Program-made: the position numbers and the translations under genes
Notes under the pieces: generated by a model
What the model was told of the DNA's origin: nothing
The model's input: the letters and a program-made list of their open reading frames with translations, nothing else
Database searches by the model: none
From: Agaribacter marinus
Lineage (GTDB): Bacteria > Pseudomonadota > Gammaproteobacteria > Enterobacterales > Alteromonadaceae
DNA length: 64,000 nt
NCBI RefSeq assembly: GCF_030160655.1
Contig: NZ_BSOT01000006.1
Span: forward strand, 620,001 to 684,000
Direction of reading: 5' to 3'
Part shown: in pieces, positions 28,330-37,911 of the stretch
How the letters are laid out: every line of letters starts with the position of its first letter
Numbering within the stretch: position 1 is the stretch's first letter

Positions 28330-29475
28330 GTGTCACAAAGCAATGTATTGGAACAGGTATGTTTATCTCAAAAATTTACGGTGAGTTACGAGTACCCCGT
28401 AGTATTTTGTCGAAATGCATTCGACCCAACAAACGAGACATTAGCTAATTTAATTAACAATAAACACGAATCACCTTGTGTGCTGCCCATTTTTGATGAG
28501 CAGGTGTCGCTATTGCATCCTGAACTTAAAAGTGATGTGAGCACTTACTTCTCTAATATTGGTGTTGAGTGTCTACCTTGTTTAGTACTAGAAGGTGGCG
28601 AGGGCTGTAAAAACAATGAATCGCTTATTGATACGCTTTATGCTGAAGTAGAAATGCACAAAATAGATCGCCATTCCTACTTTCTTGTGATTGGCGGTGG
28701 AGCCTTAGTGGATGCTGTTGGTTTTGCGGCGGCGACGGCGCACAGAGGGATTCGTCTTATTCGGATGCCATCTACGGTGTTGGGTCAAAATGATGCTGGT
28801 GTAGGTGTAAAGAATGCTGTTAATTTTCACAATCGCAAAAACTTTGTGGGCACGTTTGCGCCGCCGTTTGCTGTTGTCAATGATTTTACATTGCTTGACA
28901 CCTTAACAGCGCGTGATAAGCGAGCAGGTATAGCCGAAGCAATAAAAGTAGCGTTGATAAAAGATGCTACTTTTTTTGAAGAGCTTTACGCCACTCGACA
29001 TGCATTGGCAAACTTTGAAGCTAAAGCCACAGAAAAAATGATCATAAAATGCGCTAAATGGCACCTTGATCATATCGCAAATGGCGGAGACCCTTTTGAA
29101 CTCGGCTCTGCCCGTCCATTAGATTTTGGGCATTGGTCCGCCCACAAATTGGAGCAAATGACTCACAACGCGCTAAGGCATGGTGAAGCCGTTGCCATTG
29201 GTATCGCGCTCGACACTATTTATTCTGCGTTAATGCAACATATCAGCATTGAGCAAGCCGACAGGGTAGTCGAGCTTTTATTAGACCTAGGTTTTGAGCT
29301 TAATCATCCAATTCTCTTAGACCTAGATATCGTGAAAGCCTTAGACGAGTTTAAAGAGCATCTAGGTGGCGACCTCTGTATCACCTTACTTTCAGATATT
29401 GGTAAAGGCTTTGAGGTGAATGAAATTGACGATGCCGAAATGTTGAATGCCATAAATCAAATAAAATCAATATAA
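28330..29475 (+). CDS. eboD: EboD, 3-dehydroquinate synthase-like cyclase
   Basis: 381 residues, GTG start with AAGG upstream. It belongs to the sugar phosphate cyclase/dehydroquinate synthase family: FLVIGGGALVDAVGFAAATA binds NAD, and PSTVLGQNDAGVGVKNAVNF matches the metal and substrate loop. The DNDGVGVKN-type loop here (QNDAGVGVKN, then KNFVGTFAPP) differs from true AroB and is typical of EboD. His residues of the metal site are in FGHWSAHKLE and LRHGEAVAIG. It probably cyclises a sugar phosphate to a cyclitol-like product. First gene of the six-gene ebo operon. Confidence 0.88.
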   Translation: MSQSNVLEQVCLSQKFTVSYEYPVVFCRNAFDPTNETLANLINNKHESPCVLPIFDEQVSLLHPELKSDVSTYFSNIGVECLPCLVLEGGEGCKNNESLIDTLYAEVEMHKIDRHSYFLVIGGGALVDAVGFAAATAHRGIRLIRMPSTVLGQNDAGVGVKNAVNFHNRKNFVGTFAPPFAVVNDFTLLDTLTARDKRAGIAEAIKVALIKDATFFEELYATRHALANFEAKATEKMIIKCAKWHLDHIANGGDPFELGSARPLDFGHWSAHKLEQMTHNALRHGEAVAIGIALDTIYSALMQHISIEQADRVVELLLDLGFELNHPILLDLDIVKALDEFKEHLGGDLCITLLSDIGKGFEVNEIDDAEMLNAINQIKSI

Positions 29476-29493
29476 TGTGATAACATAACATTT

Positions 29494-30408
29494 ATGTTGA
29501 ATATTATGCCTTTTCTTAAACTTATTCGTGCGCCAGCGGGATTTACTGCAATATCGAATATTCTCGCTACGTCGGTAATCGTTTCTAATGGCCAATTGGA
29601 TTGGTCGCTACTATATTTATTGTCGGCTAGTGTATGCTTTTATTTTTCGGGCATGACTCTAAATGATTGTTTTGATTATAAAGAAGACCTAGCTGAACGC
29701 GCTTTTCGTCCCTTGCCGAGTGGTCAAATTTCAATCGGATTTGCCTGGTTATTTGGCTTTGGGTTGATGATTGCTGGTCTTGGTATGGCCTTCGCTTTTA
29801 GTCAAGCGTCAGGCGTGATTGGTATGTTTTTGTGCCTTGCCATTGTGCTATATAATGGCGTAATAAAAGATGGTTTGCTTGGTTCTTTTTGTATGGCAAG
29901 TTGCCGCTACGTTAACTGGATTTTTGGTGCAAGTTTTGTGCTTATGTTCGCCACTAGTAAACAGAGCCTGAGTCAAAACTTGAGTAGTATCGACTATTTC
30001 ATTGCGGTGCCAATATTTTTCTATATTGCTGGCCTTACCTACTTAAGTAAGCAAGAAACCTCGGCCGCAAACAAACAAGCAGTATGGGTAACCGCGTTCT
30101 TCATATTTTGCAGCGCTATTTCGAGTTTGTTCTTAGCCCATATGCATTTTGAGTTATTCGATTGGCAGCGTTACATCGCTTATGGAATTGTCATACTGTG
30201 GTCATTATTGATGTTAAATAAGCTGCGAGTGGTGTTTGCTGATTTTGTCCCAGAGAATATTCAGAAACTGATCGGCTTTATGGTAATTGGCGTTATACCA
30301 CTAGATGCACTAATTACTGCTATGGCGGGGCACTATTTATACAGCTTGTTTATTTTGGCGTTGCTACCACCTTGCAGAATGTTAAATAAAAAATTATACG
30401 TTACTTAG
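29494..30408 (+). CDS. eboC: EboC, UbiA-like prenyltransferase
   Basis: 304 residues with eight or nine membrane segments. The first Asp-rich motif of UbiA prenyltransferases is clear (TLNDCFDYKEDLAERAFRPL); the second aspartate motif is weaker (VIKDGLLGSFCMASCRYVNW). The family transfers an isoprenoid chain to an acceptor at the membrane. In ebo clusters the acceptor is presumed to be the EboD product, although this is not proved. It lies 18 bases after eboD. Confidence 0.85.
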   Translation: MLNIMPFLKLIRAPAGFTAISNILATSVIVSNGQLDWSLLYLLSASVCFYFSGMTLNDCFDYKEDLAERAFRPLPSGQISIGFAWLFGFGLMIAGLGMAFAFSQASGVIGMFLCLAIVLYNGVIKDGLLGSFCMASCRYVNWIFGASFVLMFATSKQSLSQNLSSIDYFIAVPIFFYIAGLTYLSKQETSAANKQAVWVTAFFIFCSAISSLFLAHMHFELFDWQRYIAYGIVILWSLLMLNKLRVVFADFVPENIQKLIGFMVIGVIPLDALITAMAGHYLYSLFILALLPPCRMLNKKLYVT

Positions 30409-30420
30409 GTTGATTTATTA

Positions 30421-31185
30421 ATGTTAAACCCAGTTGCTAAAGATATGTTGCCACGTGTGCGTATTCAACTTACGACAGAAGAGAATGCTTGGTTGTCTGC
30501 TGGGTTTGACGCTATTCGAAGTAGCAATGATGCTGTCAATGAGCTACTTAATATCTCGGTCGGGGTAAAAAGGAAAATTAAGAGTGCGGTTTCTTTAGAT
30601 GAGTTGCCTTTATGCGAAGCAAGCGAAATTGTGCGAATCATTTTATTAATAGATACACTTCTTTGTCATTCTAACTTGCCAATTTCTCAGCTAGTAAAAG
30701 ACTATTATCAGTATGGTGATAGTCAAGAAAAGTGTGCCTTGATTAAAGGCTTGTTTCTCCTAGACTCAGAAGGTCTAGCGGTGAATACTGCCGTGAGAGC
30801 AAGTCGATGTAATAGTGTTGATGAGTTTGCTGCATTAGCACTACATAACCCTTATCCAAGTACGCATTTTGAAGTATTAAATTTTAATCAGTTAGTGCTT
30901 AAAGCCTTGCATCAAGGTTTGAATATCGAAAATGTAATTGGCTTACAATCGCGTTCAAATGACGTATTAAATAATATGTGCTTTTCTTATGTTATTGAGC
31001 AAGCGTTAGCTGAGCGAATTCCGCCAGCCTCTATTTGGTCGGCAATTCAAGTCAATGCTTTGGAAGCTGAACATAAAGCTGTTTTCAGTCAATATGCGCG
31101 ACACTTTGCTGCGCGCGATGAAGCGCACAAACAAGGTCTTGAACGTTTAATTGAATCTCAAGCGATTGAGGATGTCACAATTTGA
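30421..31185 (+). CDS. eboA: EboA family protein
   Basis: 254 residues, soluble, mainly helical, with no signal peptide. The segment KGLFLLDSEGLAVNTAVRAS and the later LHNPYPSTHFEVLNFNQLVL match the conserved core of EboA proteins. No enzyme activity has been assigned to this family. Its position between the prenyltransferase and the TatD-like hydrolase, in the same direction with short gaps, is what is expected of an ebo cluster. Confidence 0.8.
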   Translation: MLNPVAKDMLPRVRIQLTTEENAWLSAGFDAIRSSNDAVNELLNISVGVKRKIKSAVSLDELPLCEASEIVRIILLIDTLLCHSNLPISQLVKDYYQYGDSQEKCALIKGLFLLDSEGLAVNTAVRASRCNSVDEFAALALHNPYPSTHFEVLNFNQLVLKALHQGLNIENVIGLQSRSNDVLNNMCFSYVIEQALAERIPPASIWSAIQVNALEAEHKAVFSQYARHFAARDEAHKQGLERLIESQAIEDVTI

Positions 31186-31248
31186 AATCTAGCGCATGGG
31201 TCTTGAGATGCGTTAGTTACGGAAATATTAAAATTTAGGATGATAACC

Positions 31249-32139
31249 ATGAAATACTTTGATCCGCATATTCATATGCTAGCTCGTACCACTGATGATT
31301 ATGAAAATATGGCTGCAGCCGGCATCATTGGGGTCATCGAACCTGCCTTTTGGCTGGGCCAGCCGCGCACACAAGTAGGGTCGTTTATTGACTACTTTGA
31401 CACCCTAATTGGTTGGGAACATTTTAGGGCGTCGCAATTCGGTATTATGCATTTTTGTACAATGGGCCTAAATCCAAAAGAATCAAATGACATAGAATTG
31501 GCGGAAGCCGTAATGAAAATTTTACCGCGCTATTGTCAAAAAGATAATGTCGTGGGCGTTGGCGAAATTGGTTACGATGACATTACACCTGAAGAAGATA
31601 GGTTTTTGGCTGAGCAACTACAGTTGGCTATTGATCAAGAACTGCCAGTACTTATTCATACGCCTCACAGAGACAAAGTCGGCGGGACCAAGCGTACCTT
31701 AGATGTGATTAAAGAAAGTGGTATTGCTGAAGAGATGGTATTGGTCGATCATTTAACAGAACAAACCTTACCTTTAGTTTTAGAAACGGGGTGTTGGCGT
31801 GGGCATAGTATCTACCCAAATACAAAAATGTCAGAACCACGTATGGTTAAGCTGTTGCAAGAATACGGTACGGATAAAATGGTGGTCAACAGTGCGGCTG
31901 ATTGGGGCGTGAGTGATCCACTTAAAGTGCCAAAAACCGCACAAGCCATGTTAGATAGCGGCTTTAGTGCAGAAGAAGTTGAAAAAGTCACCTTTAACAA
32001 CCCAATTAATTTCTTTGCGCAGAGCGGACGAATTTCGTTAGACATGGTGAAAAAGCCCTTGATTGATCAAACAAAAACCTTCGAAGACAACAAAGTCTTG
32101 CGTGGGCAAGAGCCCATTGTCGAAACACCAAAAGACTAA
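31249..32139 (+). CDS. eboB: EboB, TatD-family metal-dependent hydrolase
   Basis: About 296 residues. Start chosen at ATG 31249 because TTTAGGA lies 8 bases before it; an ATG nine bases upstream is in frame. The amidohydrolase/TatD metal motif is seen at the N-terminus (FDPHIHM), with a metal-binding Glu in VGVGEIGYDD and His in PVLIHTPHRDK and MVLVDHLTE. The active site looks intact, so it probably hydrolyses a phosphate or related ester. Substrate unknown. Followed by eboE after 10 bases. Confidence 0.85.
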   Translation: MKYFDPHIHMLARTTDDYENMAAAGIIGVIEPAFWLGQPRTQVGSFIDYFDTLIGWEHFRASQFGIMHFCTMGLNPKESNDIELAEAVMKILPRYCQKDNVVGVGEIGYDDITPEEDRFLAEQLQLAIDQELPVLIHTPHRDKVGGTKRTLDVIKESGIAEEMVLVDHLTEQTLPLVLETGCWRGHSIYPNTKMSEPRMVKLLQEYGTDKMVVNSAADWGVSDPLKVPKTAQAMLDSGFSAEEVEKVTFNNPINFFAQSGRISLDMVKKPLIDQTKTFEDNKVLRGQEPIVETPKD

Positions 32140-32149
32140 GCGCTTGCAG

Positions 32150-33400
32150 ATGAGCTTTTCAGCGGCGCAAATTGCCTATTGCAGCAATGTGCACCCTGGC
32201 GAAGATATAACGGATGTACTTGAGAATATTCGAGTGCATTTCGCTGCGGTGAAAAATGGCCGTGGGTTGCCTCAAATGGCGTCGGGTCTATGGTTGTCTG
32301 CAAAAGCAACCAAGCAACTTATTGATGACACGCATAAATTCGATGAATTTACACAAGTGCTGGGCAACGAGGGAGTGAGGTTAAGTAGTTTAAACGGTTT
32401 TCCTTATGGCGATTTTCATCAAAAAGTTGTTAAGCAACAAGTATATTTACCTACTTGGGCAGAGCTGTCGCGCCTTGAATATACCCAGCAACTTGCTATT
32501 GTCTTAGCCAACTGTTTGCCAGATGATGTGTCCTTTGGCGCAATATCAACCTTACCCATAGCCTATGCAAGCAATTGGACGGTCGCAGAACACCGCCAAT
32601 CGGTTGTAAATTTTGTCACGCTTGCACAGTTTTTAAAAACGTTAGAAGAAGATACAGGCAAGCGTATTGTTGTCAGTATCGAAATGGAGCCTGATTGCGT
32701 ATTGCAGTCCACGACCGAACTTACTGCGTTCTTCAAAGACGAGTTAATACCCTATGCTGAGAGTGTTGGAGTAAACAAACATAGACTGCTCCGCTATATT
32801 GGTTGTTGTTATGATACCTGCCATCAAGGCGTGATGGGAGAAGATATTCGAGCGTCTTTGCAGGCGATTCACTCGCTTGGGATAGTGATTGCCAAAATTC
32901 AAGTCTCAAATGCACTCACGGCTAGAGTAGCAACTAATGAAGATATTGAAGCACTGACACAGTTGTTTAGTGATGAAAAGTTCTTACATCAAACAAAAGT
33001 GTTTAGTAGTGGAAGGCAAACGACGGCAATTGCAGATTTGAATAGAGAAGATTTAATTGCTCTGCTAGAGAGCGCTTCTGGTGATTACTGTAACAATATA
33101 GATGCGAATACGAGCATTGAGGCGCGTATTCACTACCATATACCGATTAATCATGCGGAGGAAAATTTGCCATTGCCAAATTTAGGCACTACGCAAAGGG
33201 CTATTTTGACGGCCTTAGATTTTGTTTCCGAGCACCTACCTTATGCACCACATTTAGAAATTGAAACCTATACTTGGCTAAACTTGCTTTCAAAAGAAAA
33301 AGATAAAAAGCTGGCCTTACATAGCGGCCTGATTGCTGAATTTGATTGGTTAGAGCAGGCGTTATTTGCACGAAATTTGTTGGCTGGAGTATCCAAGTAG
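32150..33400 (+). CDS. eboE: EboE, sugar isomerase/endonuclease IV-like TIM barrel
   Basis: About 416 residues from ATG 32150; a longer frame reaches back into eboB but lacks support. The N-terminus has YCSNVHPGEDITDVLENI, the hallmark of EboE. A xylose isomerase/AP endonuclease-type barrel follows, with metal ligand candidates in ISIEMEP-like VSIEMEPDCVLQ, a Cys-rich RYIGCCYDTCHQGV and AKIQVSN. It may isomerise or epimerise the cyclitol or sugar intermediate (inference). The family has been labelled a metabolite-traffic protein because ebo clusters affect export. Confidence 0.85.
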   Translation: MSFSAAQIAYCSNVHPGEDITDVLENIRVHFAAVKNGRGLPQMASGLWLSAKATKQLIDDTHKFDEFTQVLGNEGVRLSSLNGFPYGDFHQKVVKQQVYLPTWAELSRLEYTQQLAIVLANCLPDDVSFGAISTLPIAYASNWTVAEHRQSVVNFVTLAQFLKTLEEDTGKRIVVSIEMEPDCVLQSTTELTAFFKDELIPYAESVGVNKHRLLRYIGCCYDTCHQGVMGEDIRASLQAIHSLGIVIAKIQVSNALTARVATNEDIEALTQLFSDEKFLHQTKVFSSGRQTTAIADLNREDLIALLESASGDYCNNIDANTSIEARIHYHIPINHAEENLPLPNLGTTQRAILTALDFVSEHLPYAPHLEIETYTWLNLLSKEKDKKLALHSGLIAEFDWLEQALFARNLLAGVSK

Positions 33401-33437
33401 CAGTGGTAGATGTAATGAATAGAATAAGAGCAATAAG

Positions 33438-34862
33438 ATGACAAAACCTAGTGCTAACCCTTTAGTCGTTCTGAATGTTGTAGGCCTCAGCCCCTATATG
33501 TTGGGTGAAAATACGCCGAACATGAATAAACTTCTACAGCGAGGCTATCAAGCCCAGCCAATGGACGTCGAGTTTCCGGCGGTGACCACTACTGCGCAAT
33601 CAGCCATGTTAACTGGCAAACAAGCAAGAGAGCATGGCATTGTAGGTAATGGCTGGTATTTTCGAGAGTTGGCTGAGGTGGGGTTTTGGAAGCAATCAAA
33701 CCAACTTGTGCAATCAGACAAAATTTGGGATGTACTAAAGGCGCAGTATCCAGAGTTTACAGTATCTACGCTTTTTTGGTGGTATAACATGTACGCTAAC
33801 GTAGATAATAGCATTACACCACGACCGCATTATCTTGCAGACGGCAACAAGATATTTGATTTATATTCTTCGCCTACTGGCTTGCACCAGAGCATTGAAA
33901 ACGACATTGGAACCTTCCCATTTTTTAATTTTTGGGGGCCGAAAGCGGGTATTGGTGCTAGCCAGTGGATAGGGAATGCCGCTATAAAAGAGTTTGAAAA
34001 GAATAGGCCTGATTTACAGTTCGTTTACTTACCTCATTTAGATTATTGCTTACAAAAATTTGGACCCAATCATGTCTCTATTCCGAGTGAGATACGCGCC
34101 ATTGATGAGGTGGTAGGCAATATCGTAAAAGCCTATGAACAATACAACGTAGATTTTTTGATTGTATCAGAATATGGCATTACCGAAGTCAACCAGCCCA
34201 TTCATATCAACAAAATGCTCCGTAAGGCGGGTTATATCAATGTGCGCGAGACGCAAATATCAAATACGCAAATTATCGAAAATATAGATTGCGGGGCGTC
34301 AAAGGCGTTTGCTGTCGCTGATCATCAATGCGCCCACGTATATCTGCATGATAAGTGTCTAAATGACGGCAAAACGTTAGATGATGTAAAAACACTACTG
34401 CTCTCAAATGATGGTGTTGAACAAGTCTTAGATAAAAAAGCACAACAGAAATACGGGTTAGATCATACGCGAAGTGGCGATTTAGTCGTGATAAGTAAAG
34501 CGAATGCCTGGTTTACTTATTACTTTTGGCTTGACGACACAAAAGCCCCTGAGTTTGCACGTACTGTCGATATTCATAGAAAAATTGGTTACGACCCAGT
34601 AGAAATGTTTATTGATCCTGAGATTAAATTTCCTTTTTTATACGTTGCCAGTAGAGTTCTCAAAAAGAAATTAGGTTTTAGATATTTAATGGATGTTACA
34701 CCGTTGCGTCCAGACTTAGTCAAAGGAAGTCATGGACGTATTACCGATGCGCCGGAACAGGGCGCTATTCTTATTGCGCCGAAAAATGCTATTGAAGATG
34801 GTAAAGCCTATCGTCAGGTAGATGTATTTGCGCTTATCCGTCGTCACTTTGCGAATGCATGA
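33438..34862 (+). CDS. eboF: EboF, alkaline phosphatase/nucleotide pyrophosphatase superfamily protein
   Basis: 474 residues with no signal peptide. The fold of type I phosphodiesterase/nucleotide pyrophosphatases is indicated by VVGLSPYMLGENTPNMNKLL, then PAVTTTAQSAMLTGKQAREH (the catalytic Thr lies in the TTTAQS stretch), and metal ligands in LPHLDYCLQ, LIVSEYGI and the C-terminal VKGSHGRI. It probably removes or transfers a phosphate group in the ebo product. Last gene of the operon; a convergent membrane protein gene follows. Confidence 0.85.
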   Translation: MTKPSANPLVVLNVVGLSPYMLGENTPNMNKLLQRGYQAQPMDVEFPAVTTTAQSAMLTGKQAREHGIVGNGWYFRELAEVGFWKQSNQLVQSDKIWDVLKAQYPEFTVSTLFWWYNMYANVDNSITPRPHYLADGNKIFDLYSSPTGLHQSIENDIGTFPFFNFWGPKAGIGASQWIGNAAIKEFEKNRPDLQFVYLPHLDYCLQKFGPNHVSIPSEIRAIDEVVGNIVKAYEQYNVDFLIVSEYGITEVNQPIHINKMLRKAGYINVRETQISNTQIIENIDCGASKAFAVADHQCAHVYLHDKCLNDGKTLDDVKTLLLSNDGVEQVLDKKAQQKYGLDHTRSGDLVVISKANAWFTYYFWLDDTKAPEFARTVDIHRKIGYDPVEMFIDPEIKFPFLYVASRVLKKKLGFRYLMDVTPLRPDLVKGSHGRITDAPEQGAILIAPKNAIEDGKAYRQVDVFALIRRHFANA

Positions 34863-34905
34863 GCACAAAAAGCGCAGAGTAACGCTGGTGTTCAGCGCTA
34901 TTCTG

Positions 34906-35379
34906 CTATAAACCTTTAAACCAATCCCAGATACCTAGTGAAAAGTCTTCAAATAGATTAATACCTAACCAAGATTTCAATAAATACAGAGTTAACAAGC
35001 CCACTAGCATTGAGAATAGAACGAACAGCGATATTATCAATGCCGAGGTGAGTGCAGAAATTCTTTGTTCTCGTCTAGACATTTCGCGATGGTTTTTGCC
35101 CACAAGGAATACGTAATAGATGCTTGTTGGAGACAATGGAATCGAAAACGTAGAGCGAATATCGATACTGTGTTTTTTCCAGCTTCTTGCGCCTAAAGCA
35201 GTGTGCAAATGTGCGAGTTGCTCTTCAGAAAAGCTTTCTGCTATCTCTTTTGGCATTCTTTGTAGAATATTTTTCACCGCCTGCGGTTGTCCTTTTGGAA
35301 TAACCGTTTTACCGATATTTTTTTCCTGTTCAGGATGTCTGTTTGAGTCTGTTTGAGATTTAGTGTTAATACTGTTCAC
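34906..35379 (-). CDS. Hypothetical membrane protein with cytoplasmic N-terminal domain
   Basis: 157 residues. Residues 1-100 are soluble and charged (conserved-looking LGARSWKKHSIDIRSTFSIP, then YYVFLVGKNHREMSRREQR). A transmembrane helix follows near residues 107-131 (ALTSALIISLFVLFSMLVGL), and the end is aromatic (SLGIWDWFKGL). No known family was recognised. It is convergent with eboF. Confidence 0.6.
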   Translation of the reverse strand: MNSINTKSQTDSNRHPEQEKNIGKTVIPKGQPQAVKNILQRMPKEIAESFSEEQLAHLHTALGARSWKKHSIDIRSTFSIPLSPTSIYYVFLVGKNHREMSRREQRISALTSALIISLFVLFSMLVGLLTLYLLKSWLGINLFEDFSLGIWDWFKGL

Positions 35380-35731
35380 GCGATAAAAAGTGTCCCTAGC
35401 CCTAAATAATTTAACGCCCGAAACGTTGGATAGTTTAATTAAAAATAGGCATTTATATTTAGGATGGGTATTGTGTTAACGACAATGTATAGACGTAAAT
35501 TCCATTTTTTGTTTTCTACATCTTGAACTTACGCTAAATGATATCGCTATCAATTTGGTGGGACTATTAAATATTTGATGATTTTCTACTGGTATTTGTG
35601 GACTAAATCGGTATTCCAATATTAAAAACAAATAGCGACCTTCCATGGTTTAACTTATTGTATTTATATTGATTGCCTCGTTTGAATGTATTAATCTTTA
35701 AGACAATCCAAAACTTCACTAAAATTTCTTT
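35380..35731. other. Upstream region of the second GH50 gene
   Basis: 352 bases without a gene. ATTGT-GTTAAC-GACAAT at 35470-35486 is a near-palindrome around GTTAAC; it loosely resembles the TTGTTAACAA site before the first GH50 gene. Confidence 0.35.
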
Positions 35732-37894
35732 ATGACTTTTCTATATAATAAAATGATAGCGTTATCATTTTTGTTCTTGGTTTATACAATTTGCAATCAA
35801 GTACAAGCTCAACAATTACTCGAACAAGAAGCGGTAGAGGGCGAAACTGCGTCCGCAGAAACCTTACGCTTAATTGCCTCAAATACTGAAGCGCTATCAT
35901 CTGCTGCTCGTATCGAAGAGGTATCTGGCGGGCAAGCAATAGATAGTCGTGTATTGCGAATATCTGTAATGCCTGATGGACAAGATCAAGATGGCATCGC
36001 GTTTATTGCCCCCGACGGAGGCTGGAATTTAACGGATTGGCGTTCAATCAAAGCTGATATCACAAACCTGAGTGAACATACGATTCACCTCGGTATACGT
36101 GCAGACACGCCTGGTTCGGAAGAAACCAATAAGGGGTGGGCGCATAAGCTTTATCAGTATGTGCAAGTAGGGGAAACCAAGACGATTTCGCTTAATCTTT
36201 ACAACACAGACTGGGCCATTGAGCCGCCAATGAATGTGCGGGGGCTGCGTGAAAAACCGGGGCAAGCCATTATTCCGCCAAACGAAGTAATTAAGATCAG
36301 CGTAGTTTCTGTGAGACCAAATCAGACGGATACCTTCACCGTAAGCAATTTGCGAGGAGAAGGTGCAATGGCGAAAATGTCAGTAGATAAATTTTTGCCT
36401 TTTATCGATAAATATGGCCAGTTTATGCATGCTGAATGGGATGGTAAAGCTAAGTCGGATGCAGATCTTTTGACTCAGCTTGCGCAAGAGAAGAAGGACT
36501 TAGCCGCTAATCCGGGTCCAAAGAATTTTAATGAGTATGGAGGTTGGGCGAACGGTCCACAACTTGAGGCGACTGGACATTTTAGAGTCACTAAGCGTAA
36601 TGGTAAATGGTGGTTAGTTGACCCAACAGGTAAACTTTTTTGGTCCGCAGGCCCTGATATGTTGGCGGCAGATTTTACTGGTCATACTGGCATAGATTAC
36701 CGTGAAGAGTATTTTGCTTGGGTGCCACCGCGCGAAGGTAGCCCATTTTCGGAGCATTACTTTTTGAATGAAGGGTGGGCACCGCATGGCTTTTATCGAG
36801 ATAATTTGCCCTTTATGATGTTTGACTTCCATGATGCTAATTTGCAGCGTAAGTACGGAAAAAACTGGCGCGACGCGTTTGCAAATATGGCACATAAGCG
36901 TTTGCGTAGCTGGGGCATGAATACCATTGCTGCATGGGGTGACCCTGCCGTTTACCGTCAGCAAAAAACAGCATATACAACGCATGTATGGATTCATGGC
37001 GCGCGCCCAATCGAAGGATCTAGTGGCTACTGGGGGCAATTTCCCGATGTTTTTGACCCCGATTGGCAAGAGACTGCACGTAAAGCGATTGGTGCATACA
37101 AGCAAGAACAAAGCGACCCTTGGAATATAGGCTACTTTGTCGATAACGAAATGGGGTGGGGTGATACTACAAGCCTAGCCGTTGCGACATTGACTAGCCC
37201 ACCAGATCAAGCGGCTAAAATTGCATTTATGGATGATTTGAAAATGAATCATCGCAATATTCAAGCGCTAAATGCATCTTGGGGAACAAATTACCGCTCA
37301 TGGGATGACATGCTGGAAAGGCAAGACGCTGATGGCCTCGATGTTGACCGTGCCCGTCCTGACCTTGAAGCCTTTTATAAACGATTGTGTGAGCGGTACT
37401 TTCGTATCATCAAGCAAGAGTTAAAAGCAGTTGCCCCTGATAAACTTTATTTGGGTGTTCGTTTTGCATGGCGTAATGACATCGCGGTAAAAGCCTCCGC
37501 CCGCTATACCGATGTTGTGAGCTACAATGCATATCAGGGATCGGTGCGTGACTTATTCCTACCGGAGGGAATAGACCGTCCGTTAATGATTGGCGAATTT
37601 AATTTTCAAGCGACTGATACTCGCGGGTTTGGTGGGCAAATTGTTAGTGCTCGTGATCAGGCGCATCGTGGAGAGCGTTATGTTGAATATATTCGTAGCG
37701 CATTAGAAAACCCACAGATTGTAGGTGCGCATTGGTTTGAATATACTGACGAATCACCTGCGGGTCGGCCTGATGGCGAAAACTGGAACAATGGTATTGT
37801 TTCTGGCACAGATTATCCACATTATGGACTAGTGGATGGTATTAGAGAAATTGGCTATAAAATGTATGAAGTCAGAGCCGGTCTAGCGGAATAG
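35732..37894 (+). CDS. GH50 family agarase-like enzyme (second copy)
   Basis: 720 residues with a signal peptide (MIALSFLFLVYTICNQVQAQ); an internal ATG at 35753 is an equally good start. Residues ~50-210 are a beta-sandwich (WNLTDWRSIKADITNLSEHT). The GH50 barrel has ATGHFRVTKRNGKWWLVDPT, the acid/base Glu in GYFVDNEMGW (about residue 473) and the nucleophile Glu in LMIGEFNFQA (about 622). It is clearly homologous to the 25.6-kb agarase but divergent and shorter, so it may act on a different chain length or on a modified agar unit (inference). Confidence 0.87.
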   Translation: MTFLYNKMIALSFLFLVYTICNQVQAQQLLEQEAVEGETASAETLRLIASNTEALSSAARIEEVSGGQAIDSRVLRISVMPDGQDQDGIAFIAPDGGWNLTDWRSIKADITNLSEHTIHLGIRADTPGSEETNKGWAHKLYQYVQVGETKTISLNLYNTDWAIEPPMNVRGLREKPGQAIIPPNEVIKISVVSVRPNQTDTFTVSNLRGEGAMAKMSVDKFLPFIDKYGQFMHAEWDGKAKSDADLLTQLAQEKKDLAANPGPKNFNEYGGWANGPQLEATGHFRVTKRNGKWWLVDPTGKLFWSAGPDMLAADFTGHTGIDYREEYFAWVPPREGSPFSEHYFLNEGWAPHGFYRDNLPFMMFDFHDANLQRKYGKNWRDAFANMAHKRLRSWGMNTIAAWGDPAVYRQQKTAYTTHVWIHGARPIEGSSGYWGQFPDVFDPDWQETARKAIGAYKQEQSDPWNIGYFVDNEMGWGDTTSLAVATLTSPPDQAAKIAFMDDLKMNHRNIQALNASWGTNYRSWDDMLERQDADGLDVDRARPDLEAFYKRLCERYFRIIKQELKAVAPDKLYLGVRFAWRNDIAVKASARYTDVVSYNAYQGSVRDLFLPEGIDRPLMIGEFNFQATDTRGFGGQIVSARDQAHRGERYVEYIRSALENPQIVGAHWFEYTDESPAGRPDGENWNNGIVSGTDYPHYGLVDGIREIGYKMYEVRAGLAE

Positions 37895-37911
37895 TATTTG
37901 GTATTACTTTT

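Noticed and set aside
32063-32149. Upstream extension of eboE into eboB
   Set aside because: The extra residues are basic and unlike EboE. The YCSNVHPGE hallmark sits close to ATG 32150.
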